From contig LUGG01000002.1 of assembly GCA_001683735.1 (NCBI GenBank), positions 2,294,001 through 2,358,000 of the forward strand: DNA of 64,000 nt, given 5' to 3'. The position numbers were made by a program, and so were the translations under genes. Every line of letters starts with the position of its first letter. The first letter of the stretch is position 1. Below are positions 50,877-62,856 of the stretch, piece by piece. The notes beneath the pieces were generated by a model, which saw nothing but the letters and a program-made list of their open reading frames with translations, was not told the origin of the DNA and ran no database searches. This DNA is from Grifola frondosa (taxonomy: Eukaryota; Basidiomycota; Agaricomycetes; Polyporales; Grifolaceae).

Positions 50877-53350
50877 ATGACTAAGTACATCGTAGTCTCT
50901 GGAGGTGTTGTGAGCGGCATCGGGAAGGGCGTGATTGGTGCGCATCAGTGTGTCGCATATTTGCGTCAATAAGTCATGTTAAGTCGTCATTTTAGCCTCT
51001 TCGACGGGCTTGCTGTTGGAAACCACCGGTCTGAAGGTGACCGCGATCAAAATTGATCCCTATATGAACATAGATGCTGGAACGATGCGCCCACAAGAAC
51101 ATGGTGAGATCATGTGTGTTCCAACGCTAGATCGTTCTGTCTCTGAGGGGCAAGATAGGTGAGGTTTATGTTCTGAACGACGGGGGCGAGGTCGATTTGG
51201 ACCTGGGGAACTACGAGCGATACTTGAATGTCACCCTATCTCGAGACAACAACATCACTACCGGCAAGATTTATCGTGAAGTTATTGAAAAAGAGGTTCG
51301 TAATTGACCTTTGCGATACACGCGGAAAGTAACCTCCTGAACAGCGTCGAGGAGATTACTTGGGTAAAACAGTACAGGTGAACTAATTTTCTGGTGCATC
51401 GCAAATAAAACAGATATCTGAACTATTCACAGATCGTTCCTCATGTGACGAACGCTATTCAAGACTGGATTGATCGTGTGTCCAAAATTCCTGTGGATGA
51501 ATCCGGTGAAGAGCCAGACGTATGCATTGTCGAGGTGAGTTTTCCAATACTCTATCGGCGTATATATTGCCCGCAAACCCTTATCATATGCGCTATAACT
51601 CCAGCTTGGGGAACAGTCGGTGATATCGAGTCTGCTCCATTCATTGAGGCCATGCGGCAATTCCAGTTCCGTGTTGGACATGAAAATTTTGCATTGATTC
51701 ACGTCTCGCTGGTCCCGGACATGCACGGCGAGCAGAAGACCAAGCCAACGCAGACCACCGTTCATGCTCTTCGAGGCTTGGGCCTCCTTCCCGATCTGGT
51801 TCGTCGTATGCCAGCAACAGCTCGTACACAGGTTCCTGATGCAAACGTTGTTAGATCGCATGCCGTCTGATTGTACAAAAACCCCTTGAACCCGCCACTA
51901 AGGCAAAAATCTCTATGTTCTGTCACGTTGCTCCCGAGCAGGTCGTTGGCGTGCATGATGTCTCTTCTGTGTACCATGTTCCGCTCTTGCTCCAATCACA
52001 GAACATCGTAGAATATCTTCAAAAGCGCTTGAACCTCTCCAGCGTGAACATCAGCCCGGAGATGCAGGAGAAGGGGAAGAATCTCGAGTCTAAATGGCGC
52101 GAACTTACAAAACGGTATGTGCTGGCGCAATCTATGATACGAGGTTAAATTTCATCCAAGCATTGTTATTGTCAGCCAAGAGCGGATATACGACGAAGTT
52201 TCGATCGCTCTTGTTGGCAAATATACCGACATGCAAGATTCTTACATGTCTGTCGTCAAATCGCTCGAACACTCTGCTTTCCGCTGCAATCGCAAACTCA
52301 TCTTGAAGGTGTTTGATTCCCTTGCTTCTTCAACGGCTAAGTTGCTGACTCTCAATTCGCGTATTATGTGCTAGTGGGTCGATTCGTCGGATCTCGAGCC
52401 CGAGATGCAAGTTACAAATCCTGCAAAATACCATGATGCCTGGCGAGCTGTTGTTTCAGCAGGGTTCGTCCATGACTACCGGATCCAATCACAGCTGGCT
52501 GACACCACACTGAGAATAGTGGCATCCTGATTCCTGGAGGCTTCGGAATACGTGGAACAGAAGGCATGATGCTTGCCATTAAGTGGGCCCGCGAACAAAG
52601 AATCCCTTTCCTGGGCATCTGCTTCGGGTTCCAACTTGCCGTAGTGGAGTGGGCGAGGAATGTTTGTGGACTCACGGGTGAGGCCAATTGTAGCTATGTT
52701 CATGTCTGCCACCAACTGAATGATATCTCTTACGACCTAGGAGCGACGTCAGGGGAGTTCGATCCAGACGCGAAGCATCCGGTCATTATCTTCATGCCCG
52801 AGATCTCGAAGACACATATGGGGGGCACAATGCGTCTGGGACTGCGCCCGACCGTATTCGAGCCCGAGAGCGAGAACTGGTCCAAGGTGCGCAAGCTGTA
52901 CGGTGGTGCAGGCAAGATCTGGGAAAGACATCGCCATCGCTACGAAGTCAACCCCGCCTACATCGAGCGGCTGGTAACTAGCGGACTGCGCTTCGTTGGG
53001 AAGGACGAGAAGGGTGAGCGGATGCAGGTGTTGGAGTTGTCCGGTTCGTCTTTCCGCTTTCATCGTATTCTGCCATGCCAAGCTCATGGGATATATGCGC
53101 AGACCACCCGTATTTCGTCGGCTTCCAGGCTCACCCAGAGTTCTGCACACGGCCATTGAATCCGTCGCCCCCCTTCCTAGGCTTTGTGGCCGCGGCTTCT
53201 AGTATAGCCACCCTTCAAGAGCAGCTGGACCTGCAATTGAAGACGTTCCATCCTCCTCATCCTGAAGATGCCATGGTTGACGAGGCATCTCTTAGGCATG
53301 ATTCTCCTCGTCCACGCGGAGAGGAAGTACTTTTGGAGGGAGATTTGTGA
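50877..53350 (+). CDS. URA7: CTP synthase
   Basis: Converts UTP, ATP and glutamine to CTP (EC 6.3.4.2), the last step of cytosolic pyrimidine synthesis. Start [19 protein letters not shown] at 50877. The amidoligase domain shows [49 protein letters not shown] and [11 protein letters not shown]. The class I glutaminase domain shows [30 protein letters not shown] (nucleophile Cys) and HPEF near the end (His and Glu of the triad). At least nine introns are placed, several with GTTCGT donors (after 51296 and 51797). All exons join in frame, and the protein would be about the usual 580-600 residues. It stops at 53350. The yeast genes are URA7 and URA8. Confidence 0.93.
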
Positions 53351-53813
53351 AGGCGCTTTCCTGGGGACACTTACGTAGTGATCTACACAGATTTACCTTG
53401 TGTCGCTGTCGTGGAATAGTTAGAAATGTCACACGTCTCGTAACCAAGATTTGATCGTATATCCTGTTTTCTCGAGAATGGATGTTTGTTGTGATAGCCA
53501 AGAATAACTGAGTGGGATTCGTTCTGTCCACGGAAGAAGCAGGCGCTTGGCTATAATTCACCGTGTGGCTTGTGGAAGTAACGCACTGTACTTAGAATGC
53601 CTGTTAAAATCCCAACCTCTTCGAGATTTCCGAGTGATAATGGAAGATGTCATTTAAAAGCAGGTTATAAAGGGAAGTTTGAAGCTCAAAGAAATCTGCA
53701 TCGGAAGTTCCGTTCGCGTAGTTTAATTGGAATGGTCGTGCTAATTGCTACATATAATCTGAGGGTATAATTAACAAGTCCGTACTAGAGGAGAATAAGT
53801 AGTCCATACGAAG
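53351..53813. other. Intergenic between convergent genes
   Basis: Nothing recognisable. It lies between the 3' ends of CTP synthase and the small membrane-protein gene. Confidence 0.4.
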
Positions 53814-54511
53814 TCACTGTGTCGGACTCGAATTTACAGTCTTAGAAACAAGAACCTGTCCGAGGAAGCTAAGCAGGATGAACCGCCATGGAAGCAACCC
53901 CGATGACGGCAAGCGGAAAATAACAGAAAAGATCACGAAAGCGGATGTTCCCATGCGGATGCAATGTATGATATACTTGAGCTCTTCACGTCGCAGCTGC
54001 GCCTTGAGCTTTTCCATCTCCTCCTCCGGTAGAGCCTGTTCCCAAAGGTCGAGCACCACACGAGAGTGAAACAAATACGTCCATCCGCACAACCAAAGAT
54101 ATGGGAAAACTGCAAATGCGACGAAGAAAGACGAGATGGGAACCAAAATACACATGCACAATGAAATGGAAACATACACGATCCCCAAGAGGATAGAAAT
54201 TGAACCCGCAAAGGTCTGCCCATGGCGCGCGTCATTAAGGGTAGTTTGGACGTCACGACGGGTAATGATGGCGACGCGACGCGTGTAGGTGCAGGTACAG
54301 GTGCAGGTACCTCGACGTCCGTCTCTGCCTGTGTAGTTGCAGCACATAGAGTAACCGATGGAGACGACATGGAAGCCGGTGCTTTCGTATCTATGTCCAC
54401 AGGTTCCTCTGCACAGTGCGCCTGGGCTTCAATGTCTACCGAGGGAATATGGTGGTGGGGAATGATACGACCACATAGGTCCAATAGGTGAGCGATGGCG
54501 GCTGAACACAT
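53814..54511 (-). CDS. Small multi-pass membrane protein, 200 aa
   Basis: Two minus-strand exons, 54511-54311 (67 codons) and 54215-53814 (133 codons plus stop), joined by a 95-bp GT-AG intron in phase 0. The N-terminus is soluble, with HHHIPSVDIEAQAHCAEEP and a Thr/Ser-rich patch. The second exon has hydrophobic spans at about 72-95 (ISILLGIVYVSISLCMCILV), 96-112 (FFVAFAVFPYLWLCGW), 155-172 (FVIFSVIFRL) and near the end. A charged helix (EEEMEKLKAQLRREELK) sits between them. I do not recognise the family. The exact fit of exon lengths supports the model. Confidence 0.68.
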
Positions 54512-55316
54512 GATGGTTTTGGAGGATGGTGTTGGAGGAAGTGAACTGGGGTAGTGTGGAAAGGCTTTGGGAGGCTCTGACTGCGAACAATATTTGCGGG
54601 TGGTTGTGGTTCTGAGGAGAGAGAGCGCGCGTGCTTTTATACTGAGGTTGTACATGTTTGGCGCGCGGCGCATTTGGTGCAGGTTTGGCGGGAGGGTGCG
54701 CGAGGCTTACTAAATAAGGGCAAATTCCGCTCAAAATTGACCAAACACAACCAAATGCGGACCTACGATGACGTCAGTACACTGCGAACCAGTGTCAAGT
54801 GGCACGAACTCATGGACAACGCGCAATATACACGGCTCCTTAATTTCTTCATTTATCTTAGGAACTTATCGTAGTTGTATGTACAGAGTTGTACGCTTTT
54901 GTGCAGTATATGTTCGCATCGCACCAGGAGCGATACTCCTCCTTTTCCGACGACAGCATTTCTACACATGGCGCATCAGAGCCCAAGGCATAGCACCCTG
55001 CGGAATAGAACGCAGATATCTGTCGTATGCAATCAACAAACGTCATCGTGAGGTGCGTGCCGTGGCTGTATTGGAGGAGCGAGTACCTTCTTTAACCCCC
55101 ACATTATACTCGCCGGACCCGGTTGACGTCAGGTTATGTGCTTCCGAGACTAGAGGTTGTAATTAGATTGCATAGAAAGGTAGCGCAAAGCGAAAAGACC
55201 ACATACGATCCTCTTGGACACCCAGAGATTCACCCGAAGCGAGGGCAGTGAAGAACTCCGCCCGATGACAATAAAATAGACCGAGGGAATAGTAACGTCA
55301 TATCATCTTTTTTTTT
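54512..55316. other. Intergenic
   Basis: Upstream region of the membrane-protein gene. A 132-codon plus frame (54768-55166) shows no family pattern. A run of T at about 55308 precedes the protease relic. Confidence 0.4.
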
Positions 55317-55586
55317 CTATAATCCGGGCAAACTCACCCTGACACCAATAAATTCCGGGTTGTCGCCGTAACGGTTGGTTATGTTGGGAATGTCAGTATG
55401 AGGTTGTCCGGATCGCTCAACAATTTGAGAGTTTCGTTGCCGGTATTGACGACGATGGTGAACTGCTTTTAAGTTCTGAACGATGTGGATGGCGATAGGT
55501 CCGGTAACTTGGACTGGGAGGCCTGGCGCGGCAGAAGCCACAACGACGGATGGAACGGAAACGATGAGCGCAGAGAAAGGAAACAT
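55317..55586 (-). pseudogene. Deuterolysin-type (M35) metalloprotease propeptide relic
   Basis: The minus-strand Met at 55586 opens a signal peptide (MFPFSALIVSVPSVVVASAAPG). After QNLK the sense moves to the next frame, giving VNTGNETLKLLSDPDNLI, the typical propeptide/beta-domain motif of fungal M35 peptidyl-Lys metallopeptidases. It then returns to the first frame at DNPEFIGVRV. Two opposite frame slips therefore bracket the motif. The catalytic HExxH domain is absent. A small remnant only. Confidence 0.6.
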
Positions 55587-56333
55587 GTTGTTGGAATATT
55601 TCCTAGACGTCGGTGGTGCATTAAATGGGACCAGCAGGTCTTCGATGAATGCATGACCGAGAAGAAAGGGTGTCGCGTCCGTTATGAAATAGCTTGTCAG
55701 GGACGCAACTTCGGAGTAATCTTGCACAATGGAAGTGAGCTACGAGCGTTCTCGAAAGGCATCGAAACCACAGATGCAATAGTTTCGCAAATATGAACCG
55801 TAGGAGCAGGCTGTTTGTGAACTTTTTGCCCACCACAAGGCTTAGCCGCAGACACCACAAACATGGCATTTTTCGGAGGAGATCTAATAAATGAACATTA
55901 ATCATGGCCTTCAACGACCAATACTCGATGTTCAATGCTCAAGACGACTCAGCTCATTATGTCACAGCCGTCGGCACGGCTGAGACGTCGTGATCGAGCA
56001 CGTAAAGGGGGAATATGTGGTAGTGCCATTGACCGACAGATTCACTAGATGTGCGTCAATAATTCTCAGTGCTCCGATGCCGTTTAAAGACAACTTTAAA
56101 TGAGATCGGACCACATTGAGGAACATTCACCTGAGGCTAATGGCAGACTCATGGAGGGAGATTCCACACCGCGGACATAGTAGACGCGATCCAGAATTAA
56201 TTTGATTCAGAATGGCTCATTATGGTAGTAGCTGTGCATCCCTAACACTGTGCGATAAGTATATCTCTACTAAACTGACACATAATCAGTCTTTGGAAGA
56301 TGCAATTCTCCAAAATCAGACAACTCACGGATA
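55587..56333. other. Intergenic
   Basis: No gene supported. Confidence 0.4.
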
Positions 56334-57923
56334 TCAGTTGGGTAGATTTGCAGTGCGTAGCTTGTCGACGCCTCGCTCGATCTTCTCGATAACCTCTCTC
56401 ACGCCTTTTTCAGCCCTCGCGGGTCCCACTCCATGGTCGGATGAAACATGTCCAGCGATGACACGCTGCTGTGCACTGCCGCCATCCCGCCGATTCTCAA
56501 GCACGACCTTGCATACTCCTTGAATCGTCGTAATATGTCCATTATAATTCAGCCCGCCTTTCTCCGCGGATGCCCGTGCCCGTGAATCGTCGAAGATGAG
56601 ATGCACCTGCGTCAGCGCGAACATCGAGGGCTGCAGGAACACGATGTCGCCGCTCAAAGGTGGAAACATTCGCAGGAAAAAGTATCGCACGAGGTAATAA
56701 AACTCTATGAGATGCGCAACCGCAAGCATGAAGGTGGGGGAGAACTCGGGGAAGACAGTCTCGCCGCATGTGAGGACGTTGAGACTCTTGTACACCTCAC
56801 CATACGTCGGCGCGGGCCCTGCGTCCGCAACGCAGAACGCTTGTCCGCCGATATCCGGGTTTGTGCCGCCCTGCTCCAGTTCGATTAGACGCTGTTCGTA
56901 GCAGAGGTGCGCGAGAGAGCAATTCTCGACATAAATAAATGACTGTAAGATGTTTGCGATCCAAGTCGGGTTGACCTTCTTGAGTAGATATAACCCGACG
57001 AGCATGTCCCCCCCTGGACCATAGATGCCGTTCCCAGGTCGGATGCAACCTGTCCTGAGCACCCCCTCTCCTGATCTCGTCTTGTCTGCAGCACGAACGA
57101 CGCGTTCCGCACGACTCTTGGACACGGCGTAGTTGGAGAAGAACAGTTCATGGCGTTTGGGAACCAGAGCATCGTCATCGTTGATGGGTTGAACGAAATA
57201 TTCTGGCTCTTTCTGCCAAGGCCAGAGCCAGAAGCGCGAACGGCGGACAGATATGGAGCCTGAGGACGTGTACACCAAGGTGGATGCCCCCAACTTGCGT
57301 GATGCCTCCACGATGTTCTTCGTCCCTTCGAGATTCACCGCGTCGGAGTACGGCTGGAGCGCAGGGTGCCGCTCATAGAAGCGAATTGTCGCAGCCGTGT
57401 GGAATACTGTGAGCGGTGCGTCTGCCGACGTAGGCCATTCCTTCTGGAATGCGGCGTCGACGGCCTTCGCATCTCCGATATCAACGAGCATAAAGTCGAC
57501 TTTCCGCGCAGGGCCCTCAAGGAGATCGTTACGTACAGGGGGTCGAATGTCGAGCACGCGAATTCGGCGCGGATCCTCCCCGCGAGCCAGCAGATGCAGC
57601 ACGATCCACCCACCCAGAAACCCTGCCTGCGAAAAGTGGACGTGTTAACAGCGCGCGAGATCAGCACAAGCACAGGCACTCACCCCGCCTACCACGATAT
57701 ACCTCCTGCCTGTCTTCGGTGGGAGCTCATCAGAGAGAAGTGCGGGAGGGGACTGGTCCAGTTCCTTGGCAGTACGTTGGATAGCCTCCGCTGTCCATCG
57801 AGATGGTGACAACGCGGTCGCCTGAGGTGGGAGCTGGCTGAGCTTAGCGTCGTTGGCCCGTACATACAAGTAGACCAGCAAGGGGATCGCAGCGCTCAGC
57901 GTCAGCCAGACAGCGACGCTCAT
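56334..57923 (-). CDS. 3-beta-HSD/SDR family dehydrogenase (ERG26-like)
   Basis: Two exons, 57923-57684 (80 codons) and 57626-56334, give about 510 residues. The N-terminus is a membrane anchor (VWLTLSAAIPLLVYLYV). The NAD(P) motif spans the intron: YIVVGG|AGFLGGWIV. Then come VFHTAAT, GTKNIVEASRKLG, LVYTSSGSISV and the catalytic YxxxK as NYAVSKSRAE. Further parts are TGCIRPGNGIYGPGGDML and NCSLAHL. This is the extended SDR pattern of 3-beta-hydroxysteroid dehydrogenases; sterol C-4 decarboxylase ERG26 is the best-known fungal member. It is longer than ERG26 and carries an N-terminal anchor, so the exact substrate is open. It acts at the ER membrane by inference. Confidence 0.8.
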
Positions 57924-58309
57924 CAGATGTGATCGGAAATTGACTGAAGCAGAGAGAAATTAAGATGCCTGAATGGGATTGTAGGTGGGGAGTGTTCGCG
58001 TCTACGGAACGATGAAACTTCGCGATTTCAGGAAATTGTGATGTGCTCTCCACGTTGATTGAGCAAGAGGTAGAAAATAGCATTCATTGAGACCGACATT
58101 CAAAATACTCGACTTTCCCCAGTCGGGGTCTAGCTCGCGACTTTCTCTCCATTTTTCGGAACTTAGCCGCACAGGTGACAAAGTTATTCCTGGCAAAGAC
58201 GCCAAAGAAAATGTAATGGAAACAGCAATACACTACATATCAGCACATTCTTACTAGATAGCTACCCAGTATACCAAACAAGGAACGCGACGCGCAGGAA
58301 TATTGCTCG
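57924..58309. other. Intergenic
   Basis: Upstream region of the SDR gene and downstream region of the KH-domain gene. Nothing else was seen. Confidence 0.4.
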
Positions 58310-59887
58310 TCATGCAGGAGGAGGTGGAGGAGCAGCAAAATCGTTGGATGGCGGAGCCCCTCCTGGAGTTTGGGGAGTCATACCGTCCGGTGCGGCGGCG
58401 TAGCCCTGCTGAGCGTAGTATTGTACATATGATTGTTGCTGCTGCATTGCCCATTCCCTGAACTGGGGAGTACTGACATCATAACCATAGGCGGCCCTGT
58501 AAATATCGTGTTAGTATGGAGCACGGACGAACAAGGAGAAACTCACCAGTAAGCCAAGATTGATTCGAGATCAGTTCCGTTCGGAATCGCCCCTGGCTGG
58601 CCAGGTGCCACTTGAGCACCTGGGACGGCACCGACGCTGCCATCTGGAGGAGGAGGAGGTTGCTCCCCTGGTGGAGGCGGAGGTGGGGCGCTACCGGGTT
58701 GCGGGGGAGCGTAGCCCTAGAAGATCAGTTGTTAGTAATCACACAGGAAGATACAGACCGAGATTAAGCAGAAAGCACTGTCGAGAGCGAAGAGATGGAG
58801 GAACATGAGCGAACTATACATACGGCATAAGCACTGTAAGCAGCGTACTGGACTTGTGCTTGGTGCAGTTCCATCTGCTGTTGTTGGACGATCGTCTTCA
58901 CTTTGGCGTGTTCAGCGCGCACAACTTCAAGCAAGTCCTCGGTTAGTGCCTTGGCGCGCAGAACCTGTTGTTCATCGGGGCCGCTGGAATGGGTCGTTTG
59001 TGAGTGATCCGGGTAGAAAATGAAACACTGACGTTACATGAATGTACATGGGTTCATCGTGTTCGTGACCCGTCTCTTGGTCAACGAAACCAGAACCGAT
59101 ACCCTTTATCTGCACACGAGTACCTGTTTCCTGCTGAATATACTTGACAAACATGCCCTGCTCTACCGTAAGTACATAACAGACAGATACAAGTGATGTG
59201 CCATACCGAGGGACCGACAACCTTTGCCCGAACATTGAAGTTTCTGATGGTATCGATGCCAACAGGGATCTTTTCCTCTGGCCATTTGCGCTGCATGTAT
59301 GAGTGAGCACAGAAAGTACCAAAAGTAATAATCGAGACAATAACATACCTTTTCCCGCATTCGATCCTTCTTGTCTTCAACAAGAGAACCCATGTCCATA
59401 GCAATGAGCTCGTTGACCTTGTCGATACCTTTCTGGAGGATCTCTTGTGTCGTAGCTGAGATATGGAGGTAGAGGGGAGGATCTTTCTCCGTCGCCTTTG
59501 ATCTATCTGGATACCATGTACCCTTCGTGCTCACAGAAGCACCGGTCTCCTCATGAATCTATGAAAACGTAAATCTGCAAACTACAATGCGATATCAACC
59601 ATATTCACCTGAGTCTGCGTTGACCCCTTGGTCAAAAGATATCTGTTCCTAACGTCATTGATGTCGATATCATGAATAAAGTCTGCATCATGGGGGTCCT
59701 TCTGTCCGCTTCCAAGTGCCCCGCTCGGCGAGCCCGCAAACTGAGCAGCAATTTTGGCAGCGATAGCAGCAGCAGCAGCAGCCGCTTCGGAGGCCGTCTT
59801 GCCGTCGTCCGCTTTCGCTGCTTTGACGGGGGTCTCAGGCTCCGCAGAGTCTGGAGCAGCTTGATCCCATTTTCTCTTTGAAGACAT
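58310..59887 (-). CDS. KH-domain protein, KHDC4/BLOM7-like
   Basis: Minus-strand gene, start MSSKRKWDQAAPDSAEPETP at 59887, stop at 58310. Seven or so exons. A poly-Ala helix (SEAAAAAAAIAAKIAAQFAG) precedes DINDVRNRYLLTKGSTQTQ|IHEETGASVSTKGTWYP, a KH-like core. A second KH-like part is VPVGIDTIRNFNVRAKVVGP and FVKYIQQETGTRVQIKGIGS. The C-terminus is Pro/Gln-rich (PGSAPPPPPPGEQPPPPP, MQQQQSYVQYYAQQGY). The order matches KHDC4 (BLOM7), an RNA-binding protein linked to pre-mRNA splicing in animals. Nuclear location is inferred. No frame break found. Confidence 0.82.
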
Positions 59888-60076
59888 GTTTGAAGAAGGG
59901 GCACGATAGACAGAGGGGACACTGCGAAGAGATGAGAGGACGAGAAGGAAGTTCGGCAAGGCAGGGTGGGGTATTTGTTTGTATGTACATTGTGGCACCA
60001 GGCGCGCTATAGCGATTTTTTTCAGGCGAGAATGCTCTGTTCAAAACCGCCGCCGAGCTTCAGGTTGAAGTTCCCA

Positions 60077-62381
60077 ATGGTGGCTTCAATATGGGCCAAG
60101 GCCTCTGCTGCCTCCACATTCTCTGCCCTCAATGTATTTAGAGCATCTCGGTGTGCTCGTGCTTCCGGTCAGCATTCCGCTTCACTGATTGTGACGTTTA
60201 CTAACTCATTTCTTAGTCTTTCATGCGAGACGGGCGACTGCCATTCGGTGGAGCACCACTGCTACTGCAAAACAACCCAACCTCGATCCTGGTGCTTATG
60301 CGGAGCCTGCAGACCAACTCGAGGAAGATGCTTCCTCAACAACACCGTCTGTGAATGAGGACCAGCCGAAATTCACGACCCTGCGGGACAAAATATCGCC
60401 CGAAACGATGCGGGCCATCACTGTCAGACCATTCAAGCTTACCCACATGTCTCCCGTCCAAGCCGTCGTTCTCCCTCTTCTCCCCGAGCTCGCAGAGCCT
60501 TACAATCCCGATGCGTCCCCGGAAGAAGCTGAAGGTCGCATGGACCTCCTGGTCAAGGCACGAACAGGAACTGGAAAAACGCTTGGCTTTCTCGTACCGG
60601 CAATCGAGGCGCGGTTAAAGGAGATTGAGGCATACCGAAAACAACTAATGGCACAGAGTGTCAGTCCGGCCGAGAGGGCTCGTGCGGTGCGGTTCTATTG
60701 CCGGGCAAACATTGGCACCTTGATTCTTAGCCCCACCCGCGAGCTTGCGACGCAGATTGCTAATGAGGCTTTACGGCTTGCTCACCACCATGAGGATTTC
60801 GAGGTCAGGTTATGCGTAGGCGGGGCTAGCAAACGGCTGCAGATGCGGGACTGGGTCAAGGGCAGACGCGATATTGTCGTCGCTACTCCTGGACGTATGC
60901 TGGATCTCGTTCAAAACGAACCGGAAGTACAGAACTGCATCGACACAACGAAAATGGTGTGTTACCCCTGTGGTCACATCGCATTCTACTGATCAATTAT
61001 CTCTTATCAGCTCATTCTGGACGAAGCTGACACATTGATGGACATGGGTTTCCGCGAAGATATTCAGGCAATTGTTCAGAAGCTGCCTCCCTCCCCACAG
61101 AGGCAGACATTCATGTTCTCGGCAACGGTATCGACAGCTATCCAGCAGGTTGCGCGTGTGGCTCTCAACAAGAATCACAAGTTTATTAACTGTGTTCCTG
61201 CTAACGCACCTCCCGTCCACTCTCTGATTCCTCAGTACCACACCGTCCTGGCGGAGGCTGAGGACCAGATCCCCCACATCCTTCGTCTCATCGCTCACGA
61301 CCAGCTTACCAACCCGGGCAAGTCCAAGATCATCATCTTCTTCCCGACTACTCGTATGACCCAGCTGTTCAGCACGATCCTGCGCAACATGTCATCCATC
61401 CTCCCGTCGAGCGCTAACTCGCGCTTCTACGAGATCCACTCCAAAAAGACACAGGACTCGCGCACCAGGACCTCCGACATGTTCAGGAGCGACAAGTCTG
61501 GCGGCGCCGTACTTTGTTCCTCGGACGTATCCGCACGCGGTGTCGACTATCCTGGCGTCACCCGGGTCATCCAGGTCGGTATCCCTTCTGGAGCGGACAT
61601 CTACGTGCATCGTGTCGGTCGTACGGGTCGTGGCTCGCACATGCAAGGCCGTGCCGACCTCGTCCTCCTCCCATGGGAGATCGGCTTCGTGACCTGGCAG
61701 CTCACCGATATCCCGCTGAAGCCGCTCACGAGCGGGGAGCTCACGAAGCAGGTCATGGAACTCGCGGAGAAGTATGACAAGGACCCGGACGCGTTCTTCC
61801 CGCCCTCGCTGAAGTTCGACAAGAAGGGCAGATCGTTCGCAGGCCCGAAGCCCTTCGTTCCGCGCGTCGCCACCGGGCTCCAGCAGATGCCGAGCAAGCT
61901 CGAGGATCTGCTCAAGCAGGTCGACCCGGACGCCATCCGCGAGACGCTCGCATCGCTCGTCGGATTCTACTTCCCCAAGTCGCCCGAATTGCGCGTGCAG
62001 AAGAGCGTCATTCTCGAGGGCTGCAGGGACTGGACCACCGGCGCGTGCGGCCTCGCCCAGCCCCCGTACATATCCGATTCGCTCCTGCAGAAGCTCGGCA
62101 TGAGCGACGGACGCACGAAGCACTGGGGTAGGAATACCCCGTCGTTCACTCCCCGCCGCTCGTCCTCGTCAGAGCCCTCGTGGATGGGCCGTGGTACCTC
62201 ACATAAAAAGGTAGAGAGGAGAAACGAGGAGTTCAAGGATATGTCCCGATACCGCAAGGAGGGCGCCTACGGTTCCAACCGTTCTAGGAGAGACCGTGAT
62301 GAAGATGAGGTCGACGACGTCCCATTCAAGGAGTACATCGGGAAGCGGTATAGCCAAAAGCGTAGTTCGGATAGATACTGA
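60077..62381 (+). CDS. Mitochondrial DEAD-box RNA helicase, MSS116-like
   Basis: Exons 60077-60167, 60217-60956 and 61011-62381. The N-terminal exon encodes a Ser/Ala/Arg-rich presequence (MVASIWAKASAASTF, FRASRCARAS, FHARRATAIRW), typical of mitochondrial import. An upstream in-frame Met at 60032 is an alternative start. Helicase motifs in order: ARTGTGKT (I), SPTRELA (Ia), TPGR (Ib), DEAD in LILDEADTLMD (II), SAT (III), IIIFFPTTRM (IV), SSDVSARGVDYPGVT (V) and HRVGRTGR (VI). A C-terminal extension follows, with an RS/D-rich tail (SRRDRDEDEVDD). MSS116-type helicases assist mitochondrial intron splicing and translation. About 730 residues; intact. Confidence 0.9.
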
Positions 62382-62856
62382 GCAGCACGGCCGGTGGTCT
62401 TATGCGTCCCGAGACATGTTCGAGGGCTGCATTGTATACTAGTACGATATCATGGGTATTAGTTGCTCACGCACATGTAATGTTCATCGCACACTCCATA
62501 ATAGACGTGCAACCATTCACCAGCTCGAGAAAATTAACGAAGAGACGAACCATCTAATCCATTAATACTCGCATATGCAGCGGAAACTATCAAATCGTGC
62601 GTGATGATGAGTAAATATGCAAAGCAATCCGGTAACTACACTCCACAACTGTTTGGGAGGCACTGATACTGTTGTAAATATTGAGAACACCGATAGCAAA
62701 TTGGACTTCAGACAGGAACGAGAGAGGTATTGCGCGAAAGCAAAAATGTGTGTATACGTGAGAATAGGGATATAGCCGTTGAGGGCTGGAGACGGAAGTT
62801 CAGCAATTAACACCCAACGCATGGGTTTCCACTCACCAACGTCGCCACTAAGAATA
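62382..62856. other. Intergenic between convergent genes
   Basis: Nothing recognisable beyond the two 3' regions. Confidence 0.4.

Noticed and set aside
54288..54312. GGTGCAGGTACAG-type tandem repeat as a feature of its own
   Set aside because: It is part of the spliced-out intron of the small membrane-protein gene and only about two units long.
61392..62123. A 243-codon open frame antisense to the DEAD-box helicase
   Set aside because: It lies fully opposite a clearly coding exon in GC-rich DNA and shows no family pattern. It is a codon-bias shadow.
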